A DNA stretch of 64,000 nt from Methanospirillum hungatei. Its GTDB lineage: Archaea; Halobacteriota; Methanomicrobia; Methanomicrobiales; Methanospirillaceae. The position numbers and the translations under genes were made by a program. The stretch covers positions 3,038,001 to 3,102,000 of the forward strand of contig NZ_CP077107.1 of NCBI RefSeq assembly GCF_019263745.1, written 5' to 3'. Position 1 is the stretch's first letter. Each line of letters opens with the position of its first letter. Under the pieces are notes generated by a model. It was not told the origin of the DNA. It did not search any database and saw nothing but the letters and a program-made list of their open reading frames with translations. This document shows, piece by piece, positions 1-9,067 of the stretch.

Positions 1-1
1 T

Positions 2-394
2 GGAATGACATCACTCATTCGGGCAGGATTTGAAACCCTTGTTGAAGCTGGATATGCACCGGAAATGGCATATCTTGAGGTACTCCATGAGACAAAACTC
101 ATCGTTGACCTCATTTATGAAGGTGGATTTACTAAAATGCGTAATGCAATCTCGAACACTGCACAGTTTGGAGACCTGACCAGGGGACCCAGAGTTATTG
201 GTCAGGAGTCATATCTGGCTATGCAGGAGATTCTTGAAGAAATTCAGACAGGAGCATTTGCAAAAGAATGGATGCTTGAGAATATGGTCAATCGTCCTGT
301 ATTTACCGCACTCACCAAAGCCGATGAAGAGCACCTCATCGAAGAAGTTGGAAAAGAGATCAGGGCAACCATGCCCCAGTTTAAAAATCTCTAA
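2..394 (+). CDS. ilvC: Ketol-acid reductoisomerase, C-terminal part (5' truncated by window edge)
   Basis: This is the C-terminal knotted domain of ketol-acid reductoisomerase, the NADPH- and Mg-dependent second step of valine, leucine and isoleucine synthesis. The visible 130 codons run through the helical segment containing [16 protein letters not shown] and [14 protein letters not shown], whose acidic residues bind the metal ions in this family. They continue to the usual KARI C-terminus near residues NRPVFTAL. The reading frame is open to the first base, so the gene starts upstream of the window. Its stop codon overlaps by three bases the stop of the convergent CARF-HEPN gene. The length of the remaining segment fits a class I (short) enzyme. 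The assignment is secure from sequence alone. Confidence 0.95.
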   Translation, partial: GMTSLIRAGFETLVEAGYAPEMAYLEVLHETKLIVDLIYEGGFTKMRNAISNTAQFGDLTRGPRVIGQESYLAMQEILEEIQTGAFAKEWMLENMVNRPVFTALTKADEEHLIEEVGKEIRATMPQFKNL

Positions 395-1632
395 ATATTC
401 TCAATATTATTTTTTCCTGACAGACAAAGAACCATAAAGCGTTCAATATCCGGAAGAATATCAGACGAACGCTTTCGGATAGAACGGATGCTGTCATCAC
501 GCTGGTTCATTCCACAATGAGCAAGATTATTTCGAAGATCAGATACCCGAATCCAGATCCTGACCAACTCTTTCCAGTCTGGATACAATATCAGATCATC
601 TGAATATTGGGTTTTGTCATATGATTTTTGTTGCAAATCCAAAGCTCCACCGGTCAATGTTCTGGATACCTGGTGGCGGATATCAGCATCCAACCAGTTT
701 GCATTCACATTCATCCGAATCATTAAAAGAGTTATCAGTACTTCGCGGGCAAGAGTAACTGCCTGGAGATATAATCCCTTATCAAGCTGGAATGATATCA
801 CCCGGATCTGTTTTTGAATATATTCTTCCGAGCAGTGATCAGGTTCAGGTTCTGCTGCAAGATCTGCAAGTTCCCTGGTTGCTCCAAGAACGGGAACAAG
901 GGATGGAGCATACCTGACCAGTTCTTCATTGACTTCATCCATATCACGGACTATTCCTGATGCAGCATACATCGCATCAACCGGACGAGCAAGGCGGACT
1001 GCGTCACTAAATTGCCAGAGTAGGCTTGCCCAACCAGTCAAACGAACCGGAGGATTTTGTTCTTCTCCTGACCGGTGAATGTTGCCTTGTAGATGATTGA
1101 GAAGGTTGTATATTGGCTCTGCATCAACATAGTGCGTAACTGATCTGACTCCTGCAATCCAATCCAAAATGTCCATCAAGGGTTTGAGGTCTACGAACCT
1201 GCAAAATCCATCATCACCAATAGCAGGTGCATAGATAACACCATGAATTGTTACATGTCTGACCGAGTGGAGATAAGAAGCGGCCAGGAAGGTCATGAAG
1301 GGTAACGAATGGCACCCTGCTGTGATATCGAAGAGAATTTCTTCATGATCAAGGGGGAGGGTACATAAAATACTAAAAATCTCCCACAACTGATCTTCAT
1401 CAGTTCCACATGGGATCCATACTTTGTTAACCGGAATATTACGGCTTTCTAAAGATGAAGCAATATGTGCAGCAGCCGGTTCAGAAAGGCAAAGAATAAT
1501 CTCATTTGGATGATACAAATGAAATATTGCCTCCTGAACAAGGTCTGATTCCATACAGGTTGTGTCACGACAATATCTTCTTTTTTCTAATAGGCCAGGA
1601 CCAGCAAATGAGATACATCGCATCTGATTCAT
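391..1632 (-). CDS. Stand-alone CARF-HEPN protein (Csx1/TM1812-like)
   Basis: The 413-residue product looks like a CRISPR-associated Csx1/TM1812-type protein. The N-terminal half (about 1-190) has the CARF pattern of that family: a beta strand ending in the glycine-rich motif FAGPG, WIPCG near residue 72, then [12 protein letters not shown] at 101-112, and a later segment [17 protein letters not shown]. The C-terminal domain is alpha-helical and carries RNNLAH at 367-372, an R-x4-H motif as in HEPN ribonucleases. In known relatives a cyclic oligoadenylate binds CARF and switches on HEPN RNA cleavage. No CRISPR array, cas10 or other cas gene lies in the window, so the signal source is unknown. 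The start could be Met1 or Met4 (1623). Function is inferred; the fold assignment is fairly confident. Confidence 0.75.
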   Translation of the reverse strand: MNQMRCISFAGPGLLEKRRYCRDTTCMESDLVQEAIFHLYHPNEIILCLSEPAAAHIASSLESRNIPVNKVWIPCGTDEDQLWEIFSILCTLPLDHEEILFDITAGCHSLPFMTFLAASYLHSVRHVTIHGVIYAPAIGDDGFCRFVDLKPLMDILDWIAGVRSVTHYVDAEPIYNLLNHLQGNIHRSGEEQNPPVRLTGWASLLWQFSDAVRLARPVDAMYAASGIVRDMDEVNEELVRYAPSLVPVLGATRELADLAAEPEPDHCSEEYIQKQIRVISFQLDKGLYLQAVTLAREVLITLLMIRMNVNANWLDADIRHQVSRTLTGGALDLQQKSYDKTQYSDDLILYPDWKELVRIWIRVSDLRNNLAHCGMNQRDDSIRSIRKRSSDILPDIERFMVLCLSGKNNIENI

Positions 1633-1640
1633 TCATTTGT

Positions 1641-1658
1641 TTACATGCCTATATGTAA
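1641..1658. promoter_or_regulatory. Perfect inverted repeat between divergent genes
   Basis: TTACAT and ATGTAA half sites separated by six bases form a perfect 6-bp inverted repeat. It sits in the roughly 50-bp gap between the start codons of the CARF-HEPN gene and the divergent glycosyltransferase gene. The position would suit an operator for a dimeric regulator, but the region is AT-rich and chance is possible. Confidence 0.3.
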
Positions 1659-1685
1659 CTGAACGAATATCTTGTGGCTTCATCG

Positions 1686-2813
1686 ATGAAAATTGCATTT
1701 GTATATGATGTGCTCTATCCAGATACCATAGGGGGGGTAGAAAAGCGGATATATGAGATTGGCAAACGTCTTGCGAAACGAGGTCATGAAGTTCATGTAT
1801 TTCCTATGACCACAGGATCAGGGAATGAGATTATCCGCCGCGATGGACTAATTATACACCCGGTATGCCGACCAATTGGGCTTTATACAGGAGGGAGACG
1901 ATCAGTCTTTCAGGCAGTCTGGTATGCTCTGCACCTCTTTCCAGTTCTTCTCAGGATTCGGGTTGACATCATAGATTGTCAGAATTTCCCATATTTTCCC
2001 ATTGTAATATCCAGGATCATCGGATGGCTTAGACATGAAAATTATGTAATTACCTGGCATGAATGCTGGGGAGAATTTTGGTACCAATACCTTGGTCTTG
2101 GTGGATTTTTTGGGAGACTAACTGAAAAATTTTCGCTTCTTTTATCACATCATTCCATTGCAGTGTCACATCATACAGTAACTCGGATGAAAGCAGAAGA
2201 AAAAACATGTGAACCGATAATAATCCCGAATGGCATTACTCTTGATGATATCACCATAATCCAGCCATTTACAAAACAGGTGGATGTTATATTTGTTGGC
2301 CGGTTTATACCAGAAAAACATCCGGAACTCGTTATTGAGGCTATCAGGATTCTTGTACATACCTATCCTGCAATCACCTGTTCACTGATAGGAGATGGAC
2401 CGATGATGTCAGAATTACATGAAAAAATTCACGATTATAGACTTTCTGATAATATTCATCTTGAAGGGTTTATCAGCGATTATAAAGAGGTTATCGGAAG
2501 AATAAAATCTGCCCGGGTATTTGTGCTCCCCAGTGAGCGGGAGGGATTTGGAATTGTCTGTGTTGAGGCATTGGCATGTAATGTCCCCATCGTAACTACA
2601 CAATATCCCCTGAATGCAGCTTGTGACCATGTTCTGCCAGGATGTGGGTATGCTGCGATGCCAAATGCTCAGGATATTGCTAAAGGGATTCAGATGTACC
2701 TATTCAGACAACCAGATGTGTCCGTTATTCACGATTATATTAAGAAACATGACTGGGACACAATTGTCTGTTTGCTTGAACAGACATACAACAAACTGAT
2801 CTTATCCAAATGA
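1686..2813 (+). CDS. Glycosyltransferase family 4 (GT-B fold)
   Basis: A 375-residue cytosolic glycosyltransferase that would transfer a nucleotide-activated sugar to a glycan or lipid acceptor. The N-terminal Rossmann half begins with MKIAFVYDVLYPDTIGGVEK, where the GG loop is typical of GT4. The C-terminal donor-binding half has VGRFIPEKHPEL and the E-x7-E motif EREGFGIVCVE, the hallmark of retaining GT4 enzymes. The ATG at 1686 is chosen over a GTG four codons upstream because the family starts at this point. No neighbouring glycan cluster is present, so the acceptor cannot be named. A second glycosyltransferase (GT2) lies at 8222-8944 but is not adjacent. Confidence 0.85.
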   Translation: MKIAFVYDVLYPDTIGGVEKRIYEIGKRLAKRGHEVHVFPMTTGSGNEIIRRDGLIIHPVCRPIGLYTGGRRSVFQAVWYALHLFPVLLRIRVDIIDCQNFPYFPIVISRIIGWLRHENYVITWHECWGEFWYQYLGLGGFFGRLTEKFSLLLSHHSIAVSHHTVTRMKAEEKTCEPIIIPNGITLDDITIIQPFTKQVDVIFVGRFIPEKHPELVIEAIRILVHTYPAITCSLIGDGPMMSELHEKIHDYRLSDNIHLEGFISDYKEVIGRIKSARVFVLPSEREGFGIVCVEALACNVPIVTTQYPLNAACDHVLPGCGYAAMPNAQDIAKGIQMYLFRQPDVSVIHDYIKKHDWDTIVCLLEQTYNKLILSK

Positions 2814-2867
2814 GAAATTCTTCCCTGTATTGAGGAGAGGCTTAATGGATCTGAGAAGAATACTATC

Positions 2868-3170
2868 ATGGAAGAAATAAAATTTCTCCGGGATAATACT
2901 GAAGTATCAGGGTATATCATTCCTATTGGTCCAGTCAACCTCGTTTTTGCAAAAACCAATAAGGGTATTGTCGGATGCGGTGCCATTGATGTTATCGCCC
3001 TTGAGAAATTTCATATTCCGGCAGTTAAAGTCAAACCCTCCTCTGGAGATTCAATACATGACATTGATGAACTTCTGAAAGGGGTTGTGGTTGTAGTAAA
3101 TTCTGATGCAAAAGAAGCAGGTATTCATCTGGACATGACCGGAGAAGAAGCGATTTTATCACTTCTCTGA
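2868..3170 (+). CDS. DUF1805 family protein
   Basis: A 100-residue soluble protein matching the DUF1805 (YunC-like) family. The central segment TNKGIVGCGAIDVIALEKFHIPAVKV is characteristic, with a conserved glycine-cysteine-glycine turn. The family is widespread in methanogens and some Firmicutes and has no established biochemical role. The gene lies 54 bp downstream of the glycosyltransferase and 51 bp upstream of the universal stress protein gene, all on the same strand, so loose co-transcription is possible. No signal peptide or membrane segment is seen. Confidence 0.8.
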   Translation: MEEIKFLRDNTEVSGYIIPIGPVNLVFAKTNKGIVGCGAIDVIALEKFHIPAVKVKPSSGDSIHDIDELLKGVVVVVNSDAKEAGIHLDMTGEEAILSLL

Positions 3171-3221
3171 TTTTCATTTGATACAACCTGGAAAGGCACA
3201 TTTTTAAGGAAGTATGAGGTA

Positions 3222-3686
3222 ATGAAAAGTATGTTTTCCCATATTCTAGCTGGAGTAGATGGCTCAAAGGAGAGCTTTCGAGCACTTTCTTTTGCATTAA
3301 CCTTAGCAAAACAGTTTAATGGAACGGTTGACGCAATGTATTCAATCCCCCCACGGATATATGCAGAACTAGCCGAACGTGAAGTAAAAGTAGAAGAACC
3401 CACAGGTGATGTAAAATTTATAAGTATGCTTCAACAGGAAGAAAACCACATCAGAGATTTAGTTCTGAGTTATGCTGAAAAAGAAGGAATTTCAATAGGA
3501 TTTCATACCCGAGTAGGTGATCCTGTAGATTCGATGATGGAGTTTGTATCAACATCAAATATTGATCTAATTATCGTCGGATCATCAGGGAAAGGTATGG
3601 CAGACCGGTTAATCCTTGGAAGTGTCAGTACTGGGATCGTACATAAAAGTCCAGTGCCAGTGCTCGTTACGAAGCCTGAATCCTGA
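3222..3686 (+). CDS. Universal stress protein (UspA family)
   Basis: A 154-residue single-domain Usp protein. It begins with the beta strand HILAGVDGS, in which the Asp contacts nucleotide in ATP-binding members. It ends with VGSSGKGMADRLILGSVS, fitting the ATP-binding pattern G-x2-G-x9-G-(S/T). The next strand, PVPVLVTKP, is also typical. ATP binding is therefore likely and dimerisation expected for the family. The physiological signal is unknown. The gene is convergent with the DUF4013 gene, with only 19 bp between stops. Confidence 0.93.
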   Translation: MKSMFSHILAGVDGSKESFRALSFALTLAKQFNGTVDAMYSIPPRIYAELAEREVKVEEPTGDVKFISMLQQEENHIRDLVLSYAEKEGISIGFHTRVGDPVDSMMEFVSTSNIDLIIVGSSGKGMADRLILGSVSTGIVHKSPVPVLVTKPES

Positions 3687-3705
3687 AAAATTTATTTTTA
3701 TCCCT

Positions 3706-4398
3706 TCAGGGACGGTTATAATAAACATTACCGTTTATTTTAGCAAGAAATACTGACCAGAGTGGTGTTAATGCCAGTAAGGCAAGCCATCCCAGAATTG
3801 GGATCATAGTTAAGCCGGAAATTATGAAGAAAAACACTGTCGTCAGTAACCATACAATAATCCACATAACAATGTAACTTCCCCATCCAATTCCATCAGA
3901 TATATTCCGGGTTATTTCTCCAATACTAAAGGCGTCTAATAACCTGCCAGATCGTGAAAAGTGCACATATGCCATGTTCATCACAAGTGTTATGAGAAGG
4001 AATACCAGGAATGCGAGGAAGAGTCCGATACTTCCAACCATAAGTCCACCAATATGAGTCATTTTTCCTTCGGCAAACAAACCGGCTAGCGCAGAAATTA
4101 CACCAACAGCTCCAAATGCAAGTGCGATGATAATTGCTGGTATCATGTACAGAATGGTAACTATGTTCATCTTCCAGCCATCGACAAATAATTTACCATA
4201 CTCATCTATCTCTGGGGCCATATCATCCGGTTGTGCATATACCCGGACCAGGTATCCACTGACAAGGGGTATGATGTTTATAGTGAACATCTGGATGAGT
4301 GAAAGAATAATTAGAACTATCCATCGTTTCCAGTGATCTATTAGACCTGTTTTTACGTACTCTGAAGCATTTGAAATAATTGCGGAATACGATGCCAT
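3706..4398 (-). CDS. DUF4013 multi-spanning membrane protein
   Basis: A 230-residue integral membrane protein with about five hydrophobic segments: residues near 28-50, 78-105, 118-145, 170-195 and 197-220. The N-terminus YVKTGLIDHWKRWIVLIILS resembles the DUF4013 family, common in methanogenic archaea and of unknown function. It lies convergent to the universal stress gene. No transport motif or catalytic residue was recognised, so no function is proposed. Confidence 0.7.
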   Translation of the reverse strand: MASYSAIISNASEYVKTGLIDHWKRWIVLIILSLIQMFTINIIPLVSGYLVRVYAQPDDMAPEIDEYGKLFVDGWKMNIVTILYMIPAIIIALAFGAVGVISALAGLFAEGKMTHIGGLMVGSIGLFLAFLVFLLITLVMNMAYVHFSRSGRLLDAFSIGEITRNISDGIGWGSYIVMWIIVWLLTTVFFFIISGLTMIPILGWLALLALTPLWSVFLAKINGNVYYNRP

Positions 4399-4503
4399 GT
4401 ATGTTGATTGGTTTTGATATAATAATATAATTATGAAAAGATGAAATCCGGTGGGTGATTTGGATACATTTCTAAGAAAATATATTCCGGATAAACCGGA
4501 ATA

Positions 4504-4794
4504 TCAGAGGTATTCTGGATCGTAAAAGAAATTACACGTACAATGACCAGCCTGTTCAAGTTCATGTACATGATACTCACAGGGACAAATGATGGCCTTA
4601 TCTTTCTCTTTATCTCCTGAACGAATACGGCACGGACAATACCGTTCACCATGTCGGTCAGAATTCCGGGACAGCCCCTTGATCACTGCATTTCGTTGTT
4701 TTTCATCAGGATTGAGAACCCATCCTTTCGATCGGGAATACTCCAGAGCCCAACTTTTTATTTCATCTTCAGTTTCTGCCACAGGATCTCCCAT
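4504..4794 (-). CDS. Ferredoxin:thioredoxin reductase catalytic subunit
   Basis: A 96-residue protein matching the catalytic (beta) chain of ferredoxin:thioredoxin reductase, which uses a [4Fe-4S] cluster next to an active disulfide to pass electrons from ferredoxin to thioredoxin. The family cysteines are visible in order: YCPCRIRSGD, ICPCEYHV and HCTCNFFYD. These supply the CPC, CPC and CxC pairs that bind the cluster and form the redox disulfide. No variable (alpha) chain gene is adjacent, as is usual for methanogen FTR homologues. Neighbouring genes on both sides point elsewhere, so it is probably a single-gene unit. Confidence 0.92.
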   Translation of the reverse strand: MGDPVAETEDEIKSWALEYSRSKGWVLNPDEKQRNAVIKGLSRNSDRHGERYCPCRIRSGDKEKDKAIICPCEYHVHELEQAGHCTCNFFYDPEYL

Positions 4795-4798
4795 GTAA

Positions 4799-5291
4799 GT
4801 TTCAGCTCACACAGACTTCAATATAATGGACTAAAAAGTTCCACATTTTTCCACCGTGATTCTATCCAATTGATCTGAATATGTCTATCCTGCAGTATTT
4901 TTTAAAAAATGATGCTCATTTTTGCCAATTTAAACCTCTGGATCACATTATCAAGAAAGAAATTTGAACAAACCATACCCATTTATGTTTTCCATGGATT
5001 TTTCGCAAAGTTATCTGGTTTTCGTTTCCATTGGGATCACGTCTTCCTTTTATGGTAAAAGAGAGGTAATAACAGCTGTTAGTAATAATTATGTATATTT
5101 GACAGAATTTAAGGGGAGTATTTTCTCCCTGCGCTGCTTAATATATCCTTCCCTGTTGTTCAATCAGGTGCAAAATTGGAACAACATTTCGCTCACTCAT
5201 CTGACATCATATCAAAATTTGCCAAGAAAGAAGTAACCATCAACGAAATCATAAAATTTTGTGAAAAAAAGAAAATCGAAAGGGGATTTTC
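4799..5291. other. Intergenic stretch without a supported gene
   Basis: This 490-bp AT-rich stretch has short open frames but none with a good start, ribosome site or recognisable product. The most protein-like piece is a plus-strand frame from about 5113 that runs antisense into the cofG-purC 3' end. It reads like a degraded gene end but has no start codon with a ribosome site. I see no RNA gene here. Confidence 0.5.
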
Positions 5292-6989
5292 CTATATGGA
5301 AAATTCAGGAATAATTCGTTTTAACACATTCCGGTACGCGGTAATGACATCCCCTTTATCAAACCGGTATACATCTTTATCAAATGATTCGCCGGTTTCT
5401 TTATCCCACAATCGCATGGAATCCATACTAATCTCATCACCGAGGAAGATGTTCCCGCCTGCCTTTCCAAACTCAAGTTTGAAATCAACCAGACGAATGC
5501 CGCATTCATCAAAGAACCGGGTAAGAACAGTGTTTACCAGTAATGCTATCTTCTTTACCTGTGTGAGTTCATCGCCGGTCAGAATATGCAGGACCTGAAT
5601 GAGATCATCATTTATCATGGGATCTCCCCGTTCATCATCCTTGTAATCAATGGTAACTACCGGCCAATCCAGGACAGTTCCTTCAGCAACCGGATACTTT
5701 TTCGTCATCGAACCGGCAGCAACATTCCTGACAATGACTTCAAGGGGGATCATTTCCAAGCGACGGACGATCATTGTGTCAGGAGCAGACATTCGGATAT
5801 AGTGGGTTTTAATTCCCTCGGCCTCCAGCATCTTCATAAAAAAATTCGATGCAGTTGCATTCAGTCTTCCCTTGTCAGTAAACAGGTCATGCTTGACCCC
5901 ATTAAAGGCGGTCATATCATTTCGAAAGACAACAATCAGTTCATCAGGATTTTCACTGGTATAAACTGATTTTGCTTTCCCCTCATACAGGGGTTTTGCC
6001 GGTATCACGGATGAACCTCTCATAAGTATTGTGTTCTCAAGACTGATGATACGTTCCCTGATCTTGTCATGATACCAACCCTTCCGGATGTACTGCGGGT
6101 AGATACATAACCGCTCCTGTAATGTATATCCCTTTGTCAACGCTGCAAGTTCATCAAATGCCGGCCAGGGATGATCAGGATTTACATAGTCAATTGTTAC
6201 TGGAGAGATACCACCAAGATCAGTAACTCCACAAAGAAGAATTTTCTCTGCATCCGCAAGATTAGGAGGAATCTGAATAGCAATATCCGGAGGAAGAATC
6301 TCTTTTGCCATCCGGACGGTCTCTTGCATGTCACGAAGAGATGCTCCAGGAAATGCACTCATCTCTGTACCTGGTTTCGGACAGAAATTTTGAATTATTA
6401 TCTCCTGTATATGCCCGTATTTTTTATGTAAATCTGCAATGACCTGCAGGGATTGTCTTCGGTCGGACGGAGTTTCACCGATTCCAAGTAAAATGCCTGT
6501 AGTAAATGGAATTTTTAATCTTCCTGCATCCTCTATCATAGCAATCCGCCGACCGGGCTCTTTTCCCAGACAATTCCTGTGTGCAGGAATATCAGCTGTT
6601 GTCTCCAGCATCAGACCCATACTGGCATTCACATCTGACAGGTACTTCATTTCATCTGCGGTCATAACTCCGGCATTGGTATGAGGAAGAAGGCCTATTC
6701 GGAGTGCCTCTTCTGCCATAGCATGACAATATTCCAGGATTGATGAGTACCCAAATTGTTCCAGGAAGGGCAAAAATCCATCCACTTCTTCAGGGCGTTC
6801 CCCAAAGGTAAAGAGTGCCTCGGTGCATCCAGCCTCTGCCCCGCGCCTGAGTATCTGAAGAACTTCGTCAGGAGAGAGAACACATCCATCGCCGGGCGGG
6901 CGCCGGAAGATACAGTACCCACAGGAATTTCTGCAAACAAAAGTTAAAGGCAGAAAAACATTCCGCGAATATGTAATAACCGATGACAT
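5292..6989 (-). CDS. cofG-purC: Fused FO synthase subunit CofG and SAICAR synthetase PurC
   Basis: One continuous 565-codon frame joins two enzymes. Residues 1-322 are CofG, the radical SAM half of FO synthase in F420 synthesis, with the CX3CX2C cluster motif C19-C23-C26 and the segment HTNAGVMT. Residues from about 323 are PurC, which makes SAICAR in purine synthesis: KPLYEGKAKSVY at the start, then IPLEVIVRN, and near the end LVDFKLEFG and GDEISMDSMRLWD. Each half has its normal length (about 320 and 243 residues). A Met codon at 6021-6023 marks the expected PurC start but has no clear ribosome site, so a true fusion is more likely than internal initiation. It is divergent from cofC. No stop or frameshift is seen at the junction. 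Confidence 0.9.
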   Translation of the reverse strand: MSSVITYSRNVFLPLTFVCRNSCGYCIFRRPPGDGCVLSPDEVLQILRRGAEAGCTEALFTFGERPEEVDGFLPFLEQFGYSSILEYCHAMAEEALRIGLLPHTNAGVMTADEMKYLSDVNASMGLMLETTADIPAHRNCLGKEPGRRIAMIEDAGRLKIPFTTGILLGIGETPSDRRQSLQVIADLHKKYGHIQEIIIQNFCPKPGTEMSAFPGASLRDMQETVRMAKEILPPDIAIQIPPNLADAEKILLCGVTDLGGISPVTIDYVNPDHPWPAFDELAALTKGYTLQERLCIYPQYIRKGWYHDKIRERIISLENTILMRGSSVIPAKPLYEGKAKSVYTSENPDELIVVFRNDMTAFNGVKHDLFTDKGRLNATASNFFMKMLEAEGIKTHYIRMSAPDTMIVRRLEMIPLEVIVRNVAAGSMTKKYPVAEGTVLDWPVVTIDYKDDERGDPMINDDLIQVLHILTGDELTQVKKIALLVNTVLTRFFDECGIRLVDFKLEFGKAGGNIFLGDEISMDSMRLWDKETGESFDKDVYRFDKGDVITAYRNVLKRIIPEFSI

Positions 6990-7088
6990 GGTACCTGTCT
7001 GATGTGCCGGGGATCCTTATGGTGGTTTTGGGTTTTGATAAGTACTGCGATTCCTTTTTCCATCTCTGATGGCAACCATGTTTTCAAG

Positions 7089-7730
7089 ATGCGGATACCG
7101 GTTGTCATCCCCTACAAACCAATAAATCCAAAGACTCGTCTTTCATGCATTCTAACCGAGAATGAGCGGGAAAGTTTTGCTTATGCAATGCTCCGGGATG
7201 TCGTTGATGCAGTGAAAAGTGCAGGATGCTCACCTCTTATCCTTGCTACAGCACCAGTTACACTTGATGATGTTCCAGTCCAAATCCTGGAAGAAGGACT
7301 AAACGAAACAATAAATAAGTTCTGCGAGGGAAATGAAGAGCCGATGGCTATTGTTATGGCTGATCTTGCTCTTGCTGACCGGTCGTCAATTCTCTCTCTT
7401 CTCACTTCCGGTGGCGATCTCGCCATTGCTCCAGGACGAGGTGGAGGAACTAACGGAATATATGTCAGATCTGCAACATTATTTCAAGCTCAGTACTATG
7501 GAATGAGTTATGAAAAACACGTCAGGTATGGGACAGATACCGGACTTATGGTAAAAATAATCGATTCATTCAGATTATACTGTGACATTGACGAGCAGGA
7601 TGACCTAATAGAAATCTTCATCCACAATAATGGATATTCACGGGACTGGCTTATCAGACAAGGATTTGAAATTGCAATGAAAAAGAGCAGAATTGGTGTA
7701 AAAAGGCCTGATTGTGAGAGTGATCTTTAA
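7089..7730 (+). CDS. cofC: 2-phospho-L-lactate guanylyltransferase
   Basis: The 213-residue enzyme activates 2-phospho-L-lactate (or phosphoenolpyruvate in some lineages) with GTP, giving the lactyl-diphospho-guanosine donor used by CofD in F420 synthesis. The N-terminus RIPVVIPYKPINPKTRLS is the nucleotide-binding loop of the CofC family. LALADRSSI and APGRGGGTNGIY are further family motifs. The ATG at 7089 gives the normal family start; an upstream in-frame ATG at 7002 would add 29 atypical residues. It is divergent from cofG-purC, with about 100 bp between start codons that probably carry both promoters. Confidence 0.93.
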   Translation: MRIPVVIPYKPINPKTRLSCILTENERESFAYAMLRDVVDAVKSAGCSPLILATAPVTLDDVPVQILEEGLNETINKFCEGNEEPMAIVMADLALADRSSILSLLTSGGDLAIAPGRGGGTNGIYVRSATLFQAQYYGMSYEKHVRYGTDTGLMVKIIDSFRLYCDIDEQDDLIEIFIHNNGYSRDWLIRQGFEIAMKKSRIGVKRPDCESDL

Positions 7731-8168
7731 TCATTTCAGGTCAGGGAGCATTATCTGAATCTTACTGTTATATGTCATTGGTATTTCCATTCCGGCGCAT
7801 TCAATTATCATCGCTTCAACCAGAATAAAAGCCTCTGCTTCTCCACGAAGACATCCCGTAAGAGCCTCATCTCTCCTGCCTCCAGAAATATGCAGATGAA
7901 TTGCAGGACCATCAGTACCAGTTCTTATAAGTCCGATTCCTATAAGCTCATGAGCAAGGACGACTGATTCTTCATGATAAATCGGGGGTAGAATATCAAC
8001 AGCCGGTCCGGTGACAAGTTGTGCGTTTTTCACTGCACCTATGAAATGAATAACACCAGCTTTGATCTCTTTCTCCTTTACAAAGGTATTGATGGTCTTT
8101 ATTGGATCTTCACCATGCTCAATATGGAGGTAAAAAATTCGTCCGCATGTTCCGGAGGTATATTTCAT
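7731..8168 (-). CDS. PPC/DUF296 domain protein
   Basis: A 145-residue PPC (DUF296) domain protein, a trimeric fold seen in archaeal and bacterial proteins of unclear function and in plant AT-hook proteins. The metal-site histidine segment AIHLHISGGRRDEALTGCL and the glycine-aspartate loops are visible. The family is described as DNA-binding in annotation, but there is no AT-hook here and no proof of DNA binding. Its stop codon directly abuts that of cofC, with which it is convergent. Confidence 0.85.
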   Translation of the reverse strand: MKYTSGTCGRIFYLHIEHGEDPIKTINTFVKEKEIKAGVIHFIGAVKNAQLVTGPAVDILPPIYHEESVVLAHELIGIGLIRTGTDGPAIHLHISGGRRDEALTGCLRGEAEAFILVEAMIIECAGMEIPMTYNSKIQIMLPDLK

Positions 8169-8221
8169 GGAATATTGTTAGTAGTCAGATAATTTCAGAT
8201 CATTGGTTTATTGTATTCGTA

Positions 8222-8944
8222 TTAGACTTGGACATGCTCCTCATCATCTTGGTACTCACGGCGGGTATAGGAATACTTATCAGATATTCCTCCCTGGAGG
8301 ACTATGTAATACCATTCATATATGGTATTCCAGAATCCAAACTCATGATACCTTCTGAAATCAAAACCAACCTTCATATCTGGAGCGAATTGAACCTTCC
8401 CCATCTTTCGCATCCTGACTGCAATCTCAAGATCATCTCCAGCATCCATGATCCGGTACATCCCGGCTTTCAGAAGAGCATCCTTTCGAAATGCAGTATT
8501 ACATCCAAGTGTGTAATAATAAAGTCGTGAATGGGCACCGAATTTAATGAGGCCATTGAATAACAGGGAATACCGTCGGTTTACATCATTCCGTTCAATC
8601 GGTGTCACCGGTCCAAAGGATAGGACAACATCTGGATCAGAAAATGAACCAATTGCCTGTTCAATCCAGTTTGGTGCAACAATACTATCTGCATCGGTTG
8701 TTGCAACCAGCCCATGACGTGAGCGTAGAAAACCATCATTTCTCGCTCCGGCCACGCGTTCAGACTCCTGAACAAAGACGAGGTCTGCATAATCCTGAGC
8801 TATTTGACAAGTTTTGTCATGAGAACCACCATCAACAACAATCAGTTCGTACTGATCACGAGGGACGGTCTGGTTTGACAAGGCAATAAGACTTCGTTCT
8901 ATTCTTTTTTCTTCATTAAATGCTGGAATAACAACGGATATCAT
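8222..8944 (-). CDS. Glycosyltransferase family 2
   Basis: A 240-residue GT-A fold glycosyltransferase. The N-terminus ISVVIPAFNEEKRIERSL is the classic GT2 start, followed by IVVDGGSHDKT (nucleotide-binding Asp) and ATTDADSIV, the DxD-type metal motif. The closing helices contain an aromatic EWYYIVLQG segment that may be a membrane-associating helix. Many GT2 enzymes of this size act on lipid-linked sugars. It is divergent from the UPF0104 flippase-like membrane protein gene, and such pairs are common in surface-lipid pathways. The acceptor is unknown. Confidence 0.87.
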   Translation of the reverse strand: MISVVIPAFNEEKRIERSLIALSNQTVPRDQYELIVVDGGSHDKTCQIAQDYADLVFVQESERVAGARNDGFLRSRHGLVATTDADSIVAPNWIEQAIGSFSDPDVVLSFGPVTPIERNDVNRRYSLLFNGLIKFGAHSRLYYYTLGCNTAFRKDALLKAGMYRIMDAGDDLEIAVRMRKMGKVQFAPDMKVGFDFRRYHEFGFWNTIYEWYYIVLQGGISDKYSYTRREYQDDEEHVQV

Positions 8945-9067
8945 GATAATAGATAACTGCCGGGATTTCTGAATAGTACTATACCATCTTATACTGCTAC
9001 CCGCTTACATAGAAGGTTTATTCATGATGGCTCTGGGTATATTATTCCGGATTATCAGGAGACTGAA

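Noticed and set aside
391-1632. A CRISPR array near the CARF-HEPN gene
   Set aside because: No direct repeats with regular spacers were seen in the first 5 kb or elsewhere.
5113-5598. Plus-strand open frame with a protein-like stretch around 5164-5290
   Set aside because: It has only a TTG start without a ribosome site and runs antisense into the cofG-purC gene; it may be a gene relic but cannot be supported.
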